A program made the position numbers and the translations under genes. From positions 2,637,001 through 2,701,000 of the forward strand of contig CM037869.1 of NCBI GenBank assembly GCA_021292105.1: DNA of 64,000 bases, written 5' to 3'. Position 1 is the stretch's first letter. Every line of letters begins with the position of its first letter. This document shows positions 35,482 to 47,904 of this stretch, piece after piece. The notes under the pieces are model-generated. The model did no database searches, was not told where the DNA came from, and saw only the letters and a list, made by a program, of their open reading frames with translations. This stretch comes from Anadara kagoshimensis. Its lineage: Eukaryota; Mollusca; Bivalvia; Arcoida; Arcidae.

Positions 35482-38400
35482 ATGACTTTGTTTAATATTT
35501 TAACTGTAAACTGTCAGGGACTGGGAGACTCAGAAAAGAGACGAGATGTATTCAATTATCTAAAATGCAAAAAATACAATATCTACTGTCTACAAGATAC
35601 TCATTTTGATAAAAAAATGGAACCATATATACAAAACCAATGGGGATATCAATGTATTTTTAATTCATACTCTACCAACTCACGAGGGGTAGCAATATGT
35701 TTTAATAATAACTTCGAATATAAAGTCCATAGAGTTAAAAACGATTTATATGGAAACTGTTTGATCTTAGACTTAACTATAAATGAAAAAAGATTTACCT
35801 TAGCAAATATCTATGGGCCTAATGAAGACAATCCAAATTTCTACCAAAAAATGTTTTTAGATATCGAAGAATTTGAAAATAATTATGTGATAATTTGCGG
35901 GGATTTTAATTTAGTACTTGAACAAAATCTTGACACAATGAATTATAAACACGAAAATAATTTGAAAGCAAAACAGATAATAAAGGAACATAAAGATCTA
36001 AACAATTTCATTGACCCTTTTAGAGAATTATTTCCAGAAAAAAGAATGTATACCTGGAGGAAAAGAAATCCCTTAAAGCAAGCAAGACTTGATTTTTATC
36101 TAATAAGTGATACATTAATACAGGATGTAGAAAATATTAAAATAGAAAACAGTTATAGATCAGACCACTCTGGAGTAGTGCTATCTTTAAAACTAGACAA
36201 ATTAAAACGGGGGCCCGGTCTATGGAAATTCAATAATTCACTTTTAAAAGATCAAAAGTATGTTAAAACAATTATAGAACTTATTCAGCAAATAAAGATT
36301 CAATATATGATACCCGTATATAATATCGAAAACATAGAATCGATATTAGACAGTGAATTTCAGTTCAGAATTGACGATCAATTATTCTTTGAAATGCTGC
36401 TCCTTGAAATAAGATCTAAAACAATATCATACGCTATTTTTAAAAACAAACAAAACAAACTAAATGAAACTAAACTTATTAAAGAAATAAACGAATTAGA
36501 ACAAGATGAAACTGCTGTACAATCGGAAAGTTTAGAAAACAAACGAGAAGAATTAAAAACACTAAGACAAATTAAAATGAAAGGACATTATATAAGATCA
36601 AGGGCTCAATTCATTGAGGACGGGGAAAAACCAACTAAATACTTTTGCAGCTTAGAATCTAGAAATTACACAAATAAATTAATTTTAAATCTGGAAACCG
36701 AAAGTGGAAATTCAATAACGGAACAAAATGAAATACTTAAAGAAATGAGAAAATTTTATAAAAAATTATATTCTTCCAGAGACACAAATAATAATATCGA
36801 ACTGCATGATATATTACGTAACTGTTCTTTTGAAAAATTAAGTGATAATGAAGCTTTACAACTGGAGGGGGATATTACATATACAGAAGCGCTTGACTTT
36901 TTGAAGACAATGAAAAATAACAAAAGCCCTGGGTCTGATGGTTTTACTGCAGAATTTTTTAAATTCTTTTGGAAAAATTTAGGGGTATATTTAGTTCGTT
37001 CCATAAATTATGGTAATAAAGAAGGTGTTCTATCTGTTACACAAAAATTTGGAGTAATAACATGTTTGCCAAAACCGAATAAACCCAAAAAATATATAAA
37101 AAATTGGAGACCCATTAGCCTGTTGAATATTACTTACAAAATTGCCAGTGGGTGCATAGCAAATAGAATTAAAAGGGTATTAGACAAACTTATCAATAAG
37201 GATCAAACGGGGTTTCTAAAAGGTCGATACATAGGGGAAAATATTAGATTAATTTACGACATTATGCATTATACTGAAAAACACGACATACCTGGTCTGT
37301 TAGTACTTATAGATTTTGAAAAAGCTTTTGATTCGGTTTCTTGGGATTTTATAAAAGACGTTTTAAAACTGTTTAATTTTAAAGATTCAATTATTAACTG
37401 GATTACTACTTTTTAAAAAATTCAAATTCAGCAGTTCTACAAAATGGATTTTTGTCCGAAAGTTTTACTTTACAAAGAGGATGTAGACAAGGAGATCCTT
37501 TATCGCCCTATATTTTTATTCTGTGTGCAGAAGTGATGGCTATCCTTATAAGAAATTCTAAAGAAATTAAAGGTATTGAAATAAATGGAGAAGAATATAA
37601 AATTTCGCAGTATGCGGACGACACAAGTCTCATTTTAGATGGGTCTCCCAAGTCTCTAAACAGTGCACTTCAAGTATTGGATTTATTTGCTCAAATATCG
37701 GGGTTATGTATTAACACGTTAAAAACTAAAGTTATATGGATAGGTAAGAAAAAATTTTCAAGAGATGTATATCACCATGATAGGTGGAAGCTGGAATGGG
37801 GGTCGGAAAATTTTACTTTATTAGGTATAAACTTTTCAGTTGACCTATTTAAGATGAATGAATTAAACTATACACACGTGCTCCAGAAAATGAAAAACAT
37901 TATGAACCAATGGGGTAAGAGAAAATTAACTGTGATTGGCAGAATTACACTTGTGAAAACTCTAATAATTTCTCAAATGGTTCATTTACTAATATCCTTG
38001 CCCAACCCGCCAGTTAAATTTTTAGATGAGTTAAACAAGTTATTTTATAATTTCATATGGCAATCAAAAATAGAAAAAATTAAAAGAAAGATATTAAATA
38101 AGAACCATGATGAGGGGGGTTTAAAAATGATAAATATTTACAATTTTTTGATTGCTCTTAAGACATCATGGATAAGAAGACTCATTTTCAATGATTCAAA
38201 ATGGAATTATCTGTTTGAGTCTGAAACAAATTCTAGTATCAATGAACTTATGAATTTCGGAAATGATTATACTATTTTGCTGATGGAAAGAACTAGTAAC
38301 CTTTTTTGGAAAGATGGTTGTATAGCTGGGGTATAGTACAAAATAAAGCTAAATTATCAGAAAGAGAAAATTTAGAATTACATAATATATGGTATAATAA

Positions 38401-39292
38401 GGACATAGCAATAGGGGGGAAAACACTTTTCTATAAAAATTACTGGAAAGCAGGTATTATATATATAAATGATATTTTAGACAAAAATGGTAAATTTCAA
38501 AATTTTGAAGATTTTAAGAAGACATTTGGAATAAAAACAAATTTTTTGGAATATGCCACGTTAATTAAAGCAATAAAGCTATTTTTAGTTAGATATGATG
38601 GGAATAGTATATCTTCTAAAGCATCACAGCCCTTTATACCTCAAAATATGAAAGTTTTGATGAGTTACAAGTCAGGTTGTAAACCAATCTATGAAATTTT
38701 ATGCAAATGCAACACTACTCCCACGGCACAGTCTAAGTGGACAGAATTTGGATACGATTTTCCAGAAGAACAATGGAAAAAGAACTACGTACTATCTTTT
38801 AAATGCTGTCAAGAAACTGCTGTACAATGGTTACAATATAGAATCTTACACAGAATTTTGGCTACTAATTCATTCCTGTATAAAATTAAAATTGTTAATT
38901 CAAACTTGTGCACCTTTTGCGATATCCATGATGAAACCATTGAACACTTATTTTTCCAATGTAGTTACGTAAACAAAATATGGGACAGCTTGCAAAAAAT
39001 GCTTGAAATTAAATTTAGAAAAACATTTCGGTTAGATAAGCAAACAATCGTTTTTGGTACAGAATTCGCTGGTAAAGAAAATAAAGCACTGAACTGGTTA
39101 ATATTAAATACTAAATGTTTTATCTACAGCAAAAGATTACAAAAACAAAAGCCAAATATAAATTCACTAAGGCACTATATTGAAACCAAATTGGCAGCTG
39201 AAAAATATTTGCTATTTAAAAATTGTAACTACAACGTATACTATGAATATTGGCATATATTGGAAAATATTTTTGAGTATGAAACATTATAA
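35482..39292 (+). pseudogene. LINE ORF2: AP endonuclease, reverse transcriptase, Cys/His C-terminus
   Basis: About 1270 codons in three frames: 35482-37416, about 37417-38320, and about 38320-39292. The N-terminal apurinic endonuclease-like domain has NCQGLGD, QDTHF, YGPNED, GDFNL, RLDFYLIS and SDHSGVV. The reverse transcriptase has WRPISLLNITYK, DQTGFLKGRY, LVLIDFEKAFDSVSW, QRGCRQGDPLSP and the catalytic QYADDTSLIL. The C-terminus has CTFCDIHDETIEHLFFQC, a Cys/His knuckle. The combination fits the L1/Tx1 group. Two breaks are seen: a one-base loss in a T/A homopolymer near 37411-37420 and a second shift near 38310-38335. All catalytic motifs are otherwise intact. Confidence 0.9.
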
Positions 39293-39626
39293 TGTTATAT
39301 TCTTAAATTTTTGTTTACACATTTCACGCATGACAGGATTTACTTTGATAACTTAGCCTTAGCAAAAGAACACTCTTTCAATATATTTAGTTTTAATAAA
39401 TTATCAAAAAATATATAGAAAGATAACTTACGGTACAAAATAACAATAAAATCCATATCTTTATATACATCATATATATCACAAACACAGCATTTTTATA
39501 TCCACGGTATTATACACCACATGTATTGACCTCTTTAAAGTCACGCACGGGATATTCATGCGTGTTTTAGCGTTTGTACATCGATTTAGTGCGTCAGAAC
39601 TCGCAAGGATGTCGGGCGCCATCCTC

Positions 39627-39702
39627 TCTCTCTCTCTCTCTCTCTCTGGCTCGCTCTCTACAACACACTTCACACACACACACACACACGCACGCAGTTT
39701 TT

Positions 39703-39740
<38 letters not shown>

Positions 39741-39770
39741 TTTTTTGGCACACACACACACGCACACTTT
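39627..39770. repeat. CT and CA microsatellites in the LINE 3' region
   Basis: A CT run (39627-39649) followed by two long CA/ACGC runs up to about 39768. Confidence 0.9.
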
Positions 39771-39794
39771 TTCTATAGAATGTATTTATTGTTA

Positions 39795-40006
39795 CAGTAC
39801 AGGCCTGGCGGAAGTTTAACACTGAGCTAACGAATGGATGTCGAATCGAAAGCTAATCGCCTACTTTCGTTACATATACATATAACAGCTGTTGTCGTAT
39901 ATATATCAGCAGCTTCGGTCACTAGTTATTCATACATCGGAGTTCGGCAGCTGATCATCAATTCTTTTCGTTACCTCAGTGTTAAACTGTAGACAGATCC
40001 GTACTG
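39795..40006. mobile_element. 212-bp TIR element with TA flanks, nested in the LINE
   Basis: About 40-bp terminal inverted repeats: the left end starts 'cagtacaggcctg', the right end finishes 'cagatccgtactg', and the inner parts share 'agtttaacactgagctaacg' and its reverse complement. TA dinucleotides flank both sides, as for Tc1/mariner-type MITEs. The same TIR family bounds 43932-44895. Confidence 0.8.
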
Positions 40007-40138
40007 TATATATATATGTATTATAATTTATTAATTAATTACGTATTTACTATCTTATATATTGCTGTAGTATAACAAATTTACTCACACATATTGTGTG
40101 AAGGATTGTGAATTCTATGGAAATAAAACACATTACAA

Positions 40139-40186
<48 letters not shown>

Positions 40187-40188
<2 letters not shown>

Positions 40189-40443
40189 ACCCTGGATATA
40201 TTGGACGTCCTGTAGTTCTTTTCATACCCGGTTTTGATTACTTACACGTGGCTCTTGTAGCTAGCTGAACAGGAGGCGCTTATCCTTCCGGAGCATCTGA
40301 TCTTACTTCCCTGGTGGAATTTAACGTGTTCAACGTAATCTGTTAGTTTCAAAGTTTTTACTTAGCTTTAGAATAGTCATTTTGAACATGAATTGACGTG
40401 TTTGTTTGGTTTTTTAAATATTTTCTCGACACGGTAATTTCCA
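40187..40443 (+). repeat. Penelope-like fragment, right part after the LINE
   Basis: Resumes exactly where 35430 stopped, beginning with the second target-site copy, then 'tattggacgtcc' and the 3' untranslated blocks to 'tgacgtgtttgttt'. Matches 51545-51798. Confidence 0.85.
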
Positions 40444-40539
40444 GAAATTATATAAAATAGTCTTTTAACGAATATAAGTTAACAAAACACCATGTACTAA
40501 GACCATAAACATTGCTTTTTTACAAAGGTTATATAATGG

Positions 40540-40690
40540 GGGTGTCCAAACTTTCTTGTTGGACCTGTATAGCTAGCTACACCTGCCACGTATATATATA
40601 AAATTGTGATTTTAAGGGATTTGTAACTATGGGTAGTCAAATATATCTAGTGTAATTTTGCAAAAAGACATTATATTTATAAAACATATT
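40540..40690 (-). repeat. diverged Penelope-like 3' fragment
   Basis: 'tatagctagctacacctgcc' and 'gtagtcaaatatatctagtg' follow the family order for a minus-strand copy; the 3' end is missing. Confidence 0.5.
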
Positions 40691-40984
40691 GTGATATTGA
40701 ATGGACAAAGAAAACAAATTGTCGGCTCATACATTATATAATTTGCATTCACTTGGCGTATCATGCGAAAGACCAATAGCCTTATTACAATGTATGGCAT
40801 ATGTCGTCTTGTATGCAAAGGTAACTTTTTATTTCTGCAGATACATATGTTCTCAGAAGGGATTTGATAAGCCTAGGCGTGTAGGTTTATTGCTGCATGT
40901 ATATGGAAAACATAAAAATCACGTTTGACGTAAAGTTTAAAATGGAGCAGAAATCGAAGAATAAGTAATTACTCTCATAATTAA

Positions 40985-41960
40985 CCCTTTCCCGTTCTGG
41001 ATAAAATGCCAGGTTTTCATGGGATTTCAGGTGCGGTTTAATAAGTGTAAATTACAAGATGATTGAAAGGGACAGTGCTACGGTGTGTGGTACCATTGTA
41101 GAGCATATATGTCGGGCAAGATTTTAAAATGATTGCCGATTCTAAAAATAGAATATAGGTCACGTGATCTGGGGTCAAAGGTCAATAAAAATCACGATTT
41201 GTAGCCGAAAGTAAGCTTTTTTCGTAACAAATATCTCAATTCTGTCAACCCTTTGTACAAATAGGGTGAGGTGACTCTTGATTCTTAAAGAATATTTAGT
41301 CCTTAAAGTAATACTTATGAAATTTTGAAAATGAGACATTGCCCATAGCAACTAGAAGGTCAAAGGTCACGTGTACTTTTTACCAAATTTCATGCTTTAA
41401 AGGTGTTATTATCAACGTAAAGTTACCGGTTAACTAAAACCGACATTAACTGTAACAATCTTGTGTAGAGACTGTAGTTTGAGTTTCAGAAGACTTTCCC
41501 GCCAAAATTAGTCTTTCTAAAAATGGCATAAAAGGTCACGTGACCTTGAGTCAAAGGTCAAACTTAATTAAGACTAAAAGAAAATCACGCTGCCTTGCTG
41601 CTTATTTGTCATTTGTTACATCAAAGAGTAAAGACAAGACCAGATGACTTGTAGATAATCAACAAGAATGGGTGTTAAAGAATTTCGGGTGTTATTTTCA
41701 TAATAACACGATTCCCATGGCAACCAGAAGGTCAAAGGTCAAAGTCCCTGTTGTTGAAAAACTGCTGAGCTTGAATGGGAAATCGGGTGGGCAATTTGAA
41801 AATTCAAAGGACAATTTGAATAATCATTTAATTGCATTGTTATACCTGTATCAAGCGTACGGTATCATATTTTAGAGGTAAGGCAGATAAAATAGTAATT
41901 TTTGTTTCTAAAAATAGCATGAGAGAACACGTGATCAGGGATCAAAAGTCACATGGATAA
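40985..41960 (+). repeat. about 190-bp tandem repeat carrying CACGTG and AGGTCA motifs
   Basis: A recurring block 'gtcacgtga ... ggtcaaaggtca' has its CACGTG or paired AGGTCA at about 41161, 41357, 41537, 41729 and 41932, i.e. spaced 180-205 bp. Several pairs are exact or near-exact DR1 sites (AGGTCAAAGGTCA at 41357-41369 and 41729-41741). The repeat starts at 'ttaaccctttcccg' (about 40981). A reverse-oriented relative lies at 54590-55437. No ORF. Confidence 0.7.
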
Positions 41961-42454
41961 TCTGAAATCAACTATATATCATGCGTTTGTACATTAAAGA
42001 TACATTGTATTTTGCATTTGACTCTTTACAAATGTAAAGTTATTTCATTACGCAGCAATGCGCCTCTAATTATGGATAGCTAATATACATACATTTGTTT
42101 CAGTATAGGGCCTCTTATACTAAGTATTTATAGAATTTGATATATGGAAGGTCCTATACTAAAGCAATAATCTGCTGTGGTGGATCTGGGGGCATATATA
42201 CACTCCAACATGATTTGAAATTAGAACTTAATTTTCTAAATTCTATAGACCACATGAATTACTTTTTCCCTGTATCTTTTAGTAACATAAGTTGATAGTT
42301 CAAATCTCAAGCCGCAGCCATTTGGTCGTAAAATAAACAGCGTTGACTCAAAGTTGGGAGTAAAACTTCGCGGACCAGTTTGATTGAATTTCAAATTTCC
42401 GAAGAAATCAACTGATTTTCCGCGTGAAGTTTATAAAGTTTCCCAGTCAGACCA

Positions 42455-42571
42455 GGTTCGTACTTCAGATGGTTTATGTATCGAAAAAATCCTCGCACCG
42501 GGTTCGTACTTCAGATGGTTTGTGTATCGAAAAAATCCCCACACCGGGTTCGTACTTCAGATGGTTTGTGA
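42455..42571 (+). repeat. 46-bp minisatellite, 2.5 copies
   Basis: Copies start at 42455, 42501 and 42547 with 'ggttcgtacttcagatggtt'; copies differ at a few positions. The open frame across it is a by-product of the repeat. Confidence 0.9.
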
Positions 42572-42984
42572 ATAACAAATTCGTGACTCGTCAGGAAATT
42601 ATTTATTATCAACATGAAACTTTCTGCGATTTTAATTTCAGGAGTTCTATACAGATCAACTTATAGTAAAATTGAACGAAATGAATACACACATTGACTA
42701 TTTTATGTTGAGACGTTCAAAGTTAAAATCGTTTGTGTATGTTCAAGATCAATTATTGATAGAGTGTCTAAGCTGTTTTAACCGTTGAAAAATTATTGTT
42801 TGGTGACCCTACCTTGTCCTTCGAACAAAATAAAATAATATTTCTAACAGTACAGGAATTCATTTTAAAAAGTAAACGTTTTACTTAACACTATTTACTG
42901 TTTCTCATTGGTTCGAAGTATGTAGCTTGTATTATGGATATTTAATATATCATGGCTTTATTATTTTTACCATTGTCAATCATA

Positions 42985-43247
42985 TTATTATTATTATTAT
43001 TATATTATTATTATTATTATTCATAGTACAGGCTGCATGTTTTGAGCTAATGAAGAACAGTAAAAAGTATTGTATTATGAATATTCAACACATCATGGCT
43101 TTATTATTATTACCATTGTCAATCATATTATTATCATATTAATTACTTGTTACACACCAAATGTATTTAATTAATTTCATTTTTATGAATTTTTCAATGA
43201 TATATGAATACACCCATGCATCTATTTTTTGCACATGTACACACTTT

Positions 43248-43291
<44 letters not shown>

Positions 43292-43350
43292 TATAACAAT
43301 TTAATTTTTTTATACTATTAGTAATATTATAATCATAATCATTCCACCGA

Positions 43351-43387
<37 letters not shown>

Positions 43388-43520
43388 CCATTATTATTAT
43401 AATTATTATTCACAATTTTATTATTATTATTGTAATTATTATTATTCTATCACAATTTCCTATTATTATTATTATTATTTTTATTATTTATTATTATTAT
43501 ATTATTACCATATTTTTACT
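42985..43520. repeat. ATT trinucleotide-rich region
   Basis: At least six runs of (TTA)n/(ATT)n, the longest near 43249-43292 and 43354-43385, separated by short unique AT-rich spacers. A 'catcatggctttattatt' block is duplicated at 42949 and 43090. Confidence 0.9.
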
Positions 43521-44024
43521 ACTACTATTATTATGTAATTTATTATACACCTTTATTAGATGTTTAAGTTGTTTAAGGAGACTGGTTAATATTAGAGATA
43601 TTCTCTAGTTCCAGAATCCTATTAATTAATTATTTATAATGTTATATCTATTGTATTTAAATTTATCAAATAAATACTGTTTAAACTAAGCAGTTTTCGA
43701 TCATGTCTAAATGACTGGAAGTTCTCCCGATATGTTTGTATCCGTAGTCTTCTAGAGTTACGTTTTACCATTTCATGGAACATTGTCGGATTGTATTGGA
43801 AACTGTTGAAATTAAACTCCGTCTCAATTGCTTAATACTTACCATTTTATTTTTAAATTTTTAATACAAAATATGCATAACAGGACGTTGAAATGTGTGT
43901 ATTTGTAAGACGCGTCGATTTGTAAAACTTACAGTACATGCCTGTCGAAAGTTTAACACTTAGCTAACGAATTAATTAGTGCCGAATCGACCGTTTAAAT
44001 CGAATCCCTCATTAGCGAATGTTG

Positions 44025-44385
44025 GACAACTCGTGTCCAAGACAACTCGCACGCAGGACTCGAACCCATAATGAGACAACAAGACCCAAGACACCCTGTA
44101 CCCAAGCCGAGACAAGAAAACAATTTAAGAAAATTTACATCCGTTTTTGTCTTCCTATCTATAAGGGTTTATAAGATTTATTTAGAAAAAACAGTTTTCT
44201 AGCAATACCTAATTATTTTGTACTAATTACATAAAATATATTTAAAGGTATCAAAATATCTAAGTTTAAGATTTTAAAAAAATGTGTTAATTTTCTTGGT
44301 TTTTGGGTACAAGTTGTCTAAGGTTGGGTGCGGATTGTCATGATGTGGAAACACATGGGTACGAGTTGTCTTGATACCCTCGATA
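44025..44385. mobile_element. fold-back element, second copy of the 3045-3640 type
   Basis: Left arm has 'ccaagacaactcgcacgc' and 'acccaagccgagacaagaaa'. Right arm has 'gggtacaagttgtcta' and 'gggtacgagttgtcttg'. The interior differs in length from the first copy. Confidence 0.75.
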
Positions 44386-44407
44386 GCTATGTACATCTCG
44401 ACAGCTT

Positions 44408-44760
44408 TTCGCAACCACTGCGGTAGCTAAGTTGGTAGAGTGCTCGCTTCGTAAGTGGTCTTGAGGTCGTTGGTTTGATCCCCGGCCGGGTCTGACACAA
44501 GATTTGAAAGTGGGTAATGACTGTTCTTTCGCCAAACACTCAGCATTACGAAATGAAAGCCACGGTTCTTTCGGATGGGAACTTAAAATAAACGAGGTCT
44601 TGTGTCACGTTGGGCTTGGCACGCTAAAGAATCCTGATGTATAATGCCATCAGCGCAACACATAGGCAAAATATCTGCACCTTCGACTACCGCTGGCGAC
44701 GTCTCGATATAATAAGTGAAATATTCTTGACTGGGACGTTAAACACCATGACTCAACTTA
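44408..44760 (+). repeat. tRNA-headed SINE, full length
   Basis: Head: 'tagctaagttggtagagtgc' (A box) and 'ttggtttgatccccg' (B box) at about 44424-44486. Body: 'actgttctttcgccaaacac'. Tail: 'gtctcgatataataagtgaa', then 'gactgggacgttaaacacca'. Best SINE copy in the window. The A and B boxes could serve RNA polymerase III. It is not a functional tRNA: the fold is lost. Confidence 0.85.
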
Positions 44761-45027
44761 ATTCGACAGCGTTTCGACACGGCAATTATCTATCTCTTGT
44801 CTACTAGCTTTATTCTAGTACATGTATATCTCGGCTACTCGATAGCTTCGACCTTTTCGTTAGCTCAGTGTTAAACTTTAGGCAGGTCTGTACTGCACTT
44901 TTATACATGAATTACATTTATGTAATTCTTATTAGTTGTTACAGTTAATACTCTTGTAAACATGGTGTCTCTCGATTCATCATACACTAGAGATATACGA
45001 CAAGGATAAATTTCTTTTAAAGCACTT

Positions 45028-45103
45028 GTTTGGACCATCGAACCCACGGCAGTGAGATGCCTTAAGTTTGAAAGCTAACGCTATGACCACCTCGACCGCA
45101 ACA
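45028..45103 (-). repeat. tRNA-like SINE head, reverse strand
   Basis: On the minus strand 'gtcgaggtggtcatagcgtt' (A-box-like) and 'ccgtgggttcgatggtcc' (B-box-like) are spaced as in a tRNA, but the acceptor stem does not pair well. Probably a SINE head. Confidence 0.45.
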
Positions 45104-47159
45104 CCATAAACATATTCATGTGTGTGTGTGTGTTTTTTTCTTACCGTTTAAATTACTCTGATGGTGACTTTTGACTTTATGTGACAGTTTGATATTTTAT
45201 TGTCGTGAATAGTGAATAAATTTTTTTTCTCAAACGGTCGCATTCTGTGAAGTACTGTATTAGATGGTGTTTTTTTTAGCTGTAAATATATGAATTTACC
45301 TAGTGTTTGGAGTCGTTTATGAGGTGATAAACGACGGTGAAGGAAGTCTGCGCAAATTCAATATAAGCTGCGAAATAATTTGCGGTCGTATGGCTTTTCT
45401 TGAATTGGTATGTGCCATGTTCCTTGTTTCCTTAGGTGACGGTACTTTCTTCTATAGTGAATATGCATAGGCTTTGCTTACCTTTCCGTAGTGTCCAGCA
45501 TTACTTGTCTGTTGGAAGTTTGTGTTTTTAATTTGAATTGCCAAAGTTTCTTCAAAGGGATGAAAAAGTATCCGAAAGTTCTGAAGTTCTGACAAAACAA
45601 AGCATTGTCTCCTGAGTGTGTGATACCGATATTATAAGAAAAAAATCCACCAGCAGAGATACCGGGTCAATGATTAGTGATTTATGAACATATATACTAT
45701 TTGAAGTAAGTATTAGAAACATTTGAACATGCATAATACATGTATTTTAATAAAATCTACGACAAATAAAAACACGAACTTCCCGGTTGGTGTGTAATTT
45801 ACGATCTAAATGTTTTTTTTTTTGCAAACTTAAAACGGGTTAAATAACAAATGCATGTATCTCAGACGAGAAGTGGTTGCAAACAGTGTGGATGCATTCG
45901 GAAGTGTCTTTTTCATCCGTTAAAGGTATTTGTTTTTTTATTCAGTTTAAGCATTATCTGTTTTTGCTATGAATCATTTGTATTTTTGAAAGCTACAGAC
46001 TGATACTTTTTAATTAGGAAAATATTCTTTCTCGAAGATGTTAATTTATTTTTGTTTTTGATTTATATTATTCGAGATTACCGTTTGAATTCAAATTTTG
46101 TCTTTTTGTGCTCAAATGATCATCGGTACTTGTTAAGTGTCTAAACGATAATTAGTTTTGTGATCTTAATGACTAAAAAATACAATACAATTGTTAAACA
46201 AAAACTCGCGGTTAACAAAAGCTAAACATTTGATAAAAGGTGAGGCACAAGTCGTATTGTCAGATACTAAATGTCAATAAAATTATTATTTGTAGCAATG
46301 TATCCTTTAACTGAACATGAGAAATCATTTTTACATCTTTACACTTTTCCACATTTTTTCTTACAGAAAAATATATAAGCGTATCTGCAATTCTTACAAT
46401 TTAACAGTGGGTGTTATAAAGCCTGGTTTTAAACCTATTTAACTATGTACTATACATATGTTATATAAGAATCGCCGTGTATGTCTTTTATTGTATCATT
46501 GTCTGCACCATGACCTTCAAGGTATTACTGGATTTCGATCAAACTTGAAACAAATGTATATCATTCGACGATGTGTCCTGGTCACATATAGGTGAAGATC
46601 AAAAGATCAAATCGTAGATTTTGCGGGGGCAGTTTTGTTTTTATGCGGTAATCTCAAAAATTAACTGTTTTATTTTGAGTACATTTGGAAGAATTCTATC
46701 CGTTTCGTTTCAAAGGTAATTTTATTTATTTTAGATATTGACTAAAGAGAGCAATGTCTAGGCAGTTGATAGCACATTCCTTAACAGGCAAATGTAAGGG
46801 TTCTAATTTTAGTTTGTTGTCGGCAAAATAACCATAAATGCATATAATATCGATAGATATTCAAAGAAGTTCTGCACTTCACATTCTGCATATAAAACCT
46901 ATTGTAATGCAATAAATTAAAACGCATAAATATGTACAATATCCAAAAGACCCCCTTTACTTTAATGAACGATTTATAAATGCCAACATATATATCAATG
47001 AGTTTCTTTTATATTACCATCTTATATCAGTAACAGTTTGATTTATTGTGTTATTGTTAGACAAATATAATTAGTTGTTTAGTATAGTGAGGTAAGAATT
47101 AAAAAAATGATCTTCTTCAAAATACATCCATGTTTTGTTTATTAAACATATATCAAACC

Positions 47160-47325
47160 AAAACAAACATAATATTCTATGCCAAAGCAACGATTCTAAA
47201 GCAAATTATAAAAACTTGGCAAATTAGGTTGACTATCTGAATTTCCTTAAGGGAAGTAAGACCGAGTGCTGCGGAAGGGTAAGTACTTCCTGTTAAGCTA
47301 GCTAGACCGTCAACGTGTTGGTGTG
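47160..47325 (-). repeat. Penelope-like 3' end, arm B copy
   Basis: Counterpart of 30490-30650, with the same boundaries. Confidence 0.7.
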
Positions 47326-47904
47326 TTATTGTTTTCCTCTGCATCAGCATTATTTAAACTATTCGGGCCTGCAAAATGTAAAAGATACAATAGTATCAAT
47401 AGCATATTATACTACTGTAAAACTAAATTAAACAAAATTTTATCAAAACAAATGATTGCCTGATAAGGATCAGTTGTATCAGACAGTTTAAAATGTAAAA
47501 AAAAAATGTATTTCATTATTTCATTTAAAAAGTTCCTGCGAAAGCTTAATATTTGATGTCCAATGACATCTTGCATTGATGATGCTGAGTAACAACAAAA
47601 GCTATCCTTTGAAAGTGCAACGTCATCAAAATCCAGCAAAATACATTAGACAGATTGTTGCCCTTGACAAGGAACACGTTATGGGGATTGCATCCCTTTA
47701 AAATTAAAGTATGTTTTAAATGGCTATGATGGATATATCAGCGCCCAAATAACATTTTTCTGTACTGGGATAAAGACAAACCTAAATTGTTCTTGATCAT
47801 TCCGATTATTTAACTATAGATGGTTCATATAATTGTAGAGACAAGAATTTTTATTATCTTGATTTGGTCCAAATTAAACGTTCAACAAAATTAATAAAAC
47901 AAAT

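Larger units (their letters stand above)
35431..40186 (+). mobile_element. L1/Tx1-like LINE insertion, 4.76 kb
   Basis: Bounded by an exact 12-bp target-site duplication and ending in 45 consecutive A residues (40142-40186) 13 nt after a polyadenylation signal ('aataaa', about 40124). Only 51 nt precede the ORF2 start, so there is no ORF1 or long 5' UTR; the copy is 5'-truncated there or the family lacks ORF1. The 3' region (39293-40141) contains CT and CA microsatellites and a nested TIR element. Arm B has the uninterrupted target at about 51545. Confidence 0.95.
28365..40443 (+). repeat. segmental duplication arm A
   Basis: Collinear with 45327-51798 in direct orientation, including introns and intergenic sequence, with identity high enough to follow by eye throughout. 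Arm A is longer because it contains a 4.76 kb LINE, two about 290-bp hammerhead-unit differences and a 302-bp insertion at 32160. It starts directly after the Penelope-like copy and ends near 'ttttctcgacacggtaattt'. Confidence 0.9.
43932..44895. mobile_element. TIR element containing nested insertions
   Basis: Ends are 40-bp inverted repeats: left 'cagtacatgcctg', right 'caggtctgtactg', sharing 'agtttaacact.agctaacga' with the 39795-40006 element. The interior is a fold-back element (44025-44385) and a SINE (44408-44760), so this is a three-level nest. Left flank TA; right flank CA. Confidence 0.75.

Noticed and set aside
44408..44490. tRNA gene
   Set aside because: A and B boxes are present, but the acceptor and anticodon stems do not pair and it continues into a SINE body.
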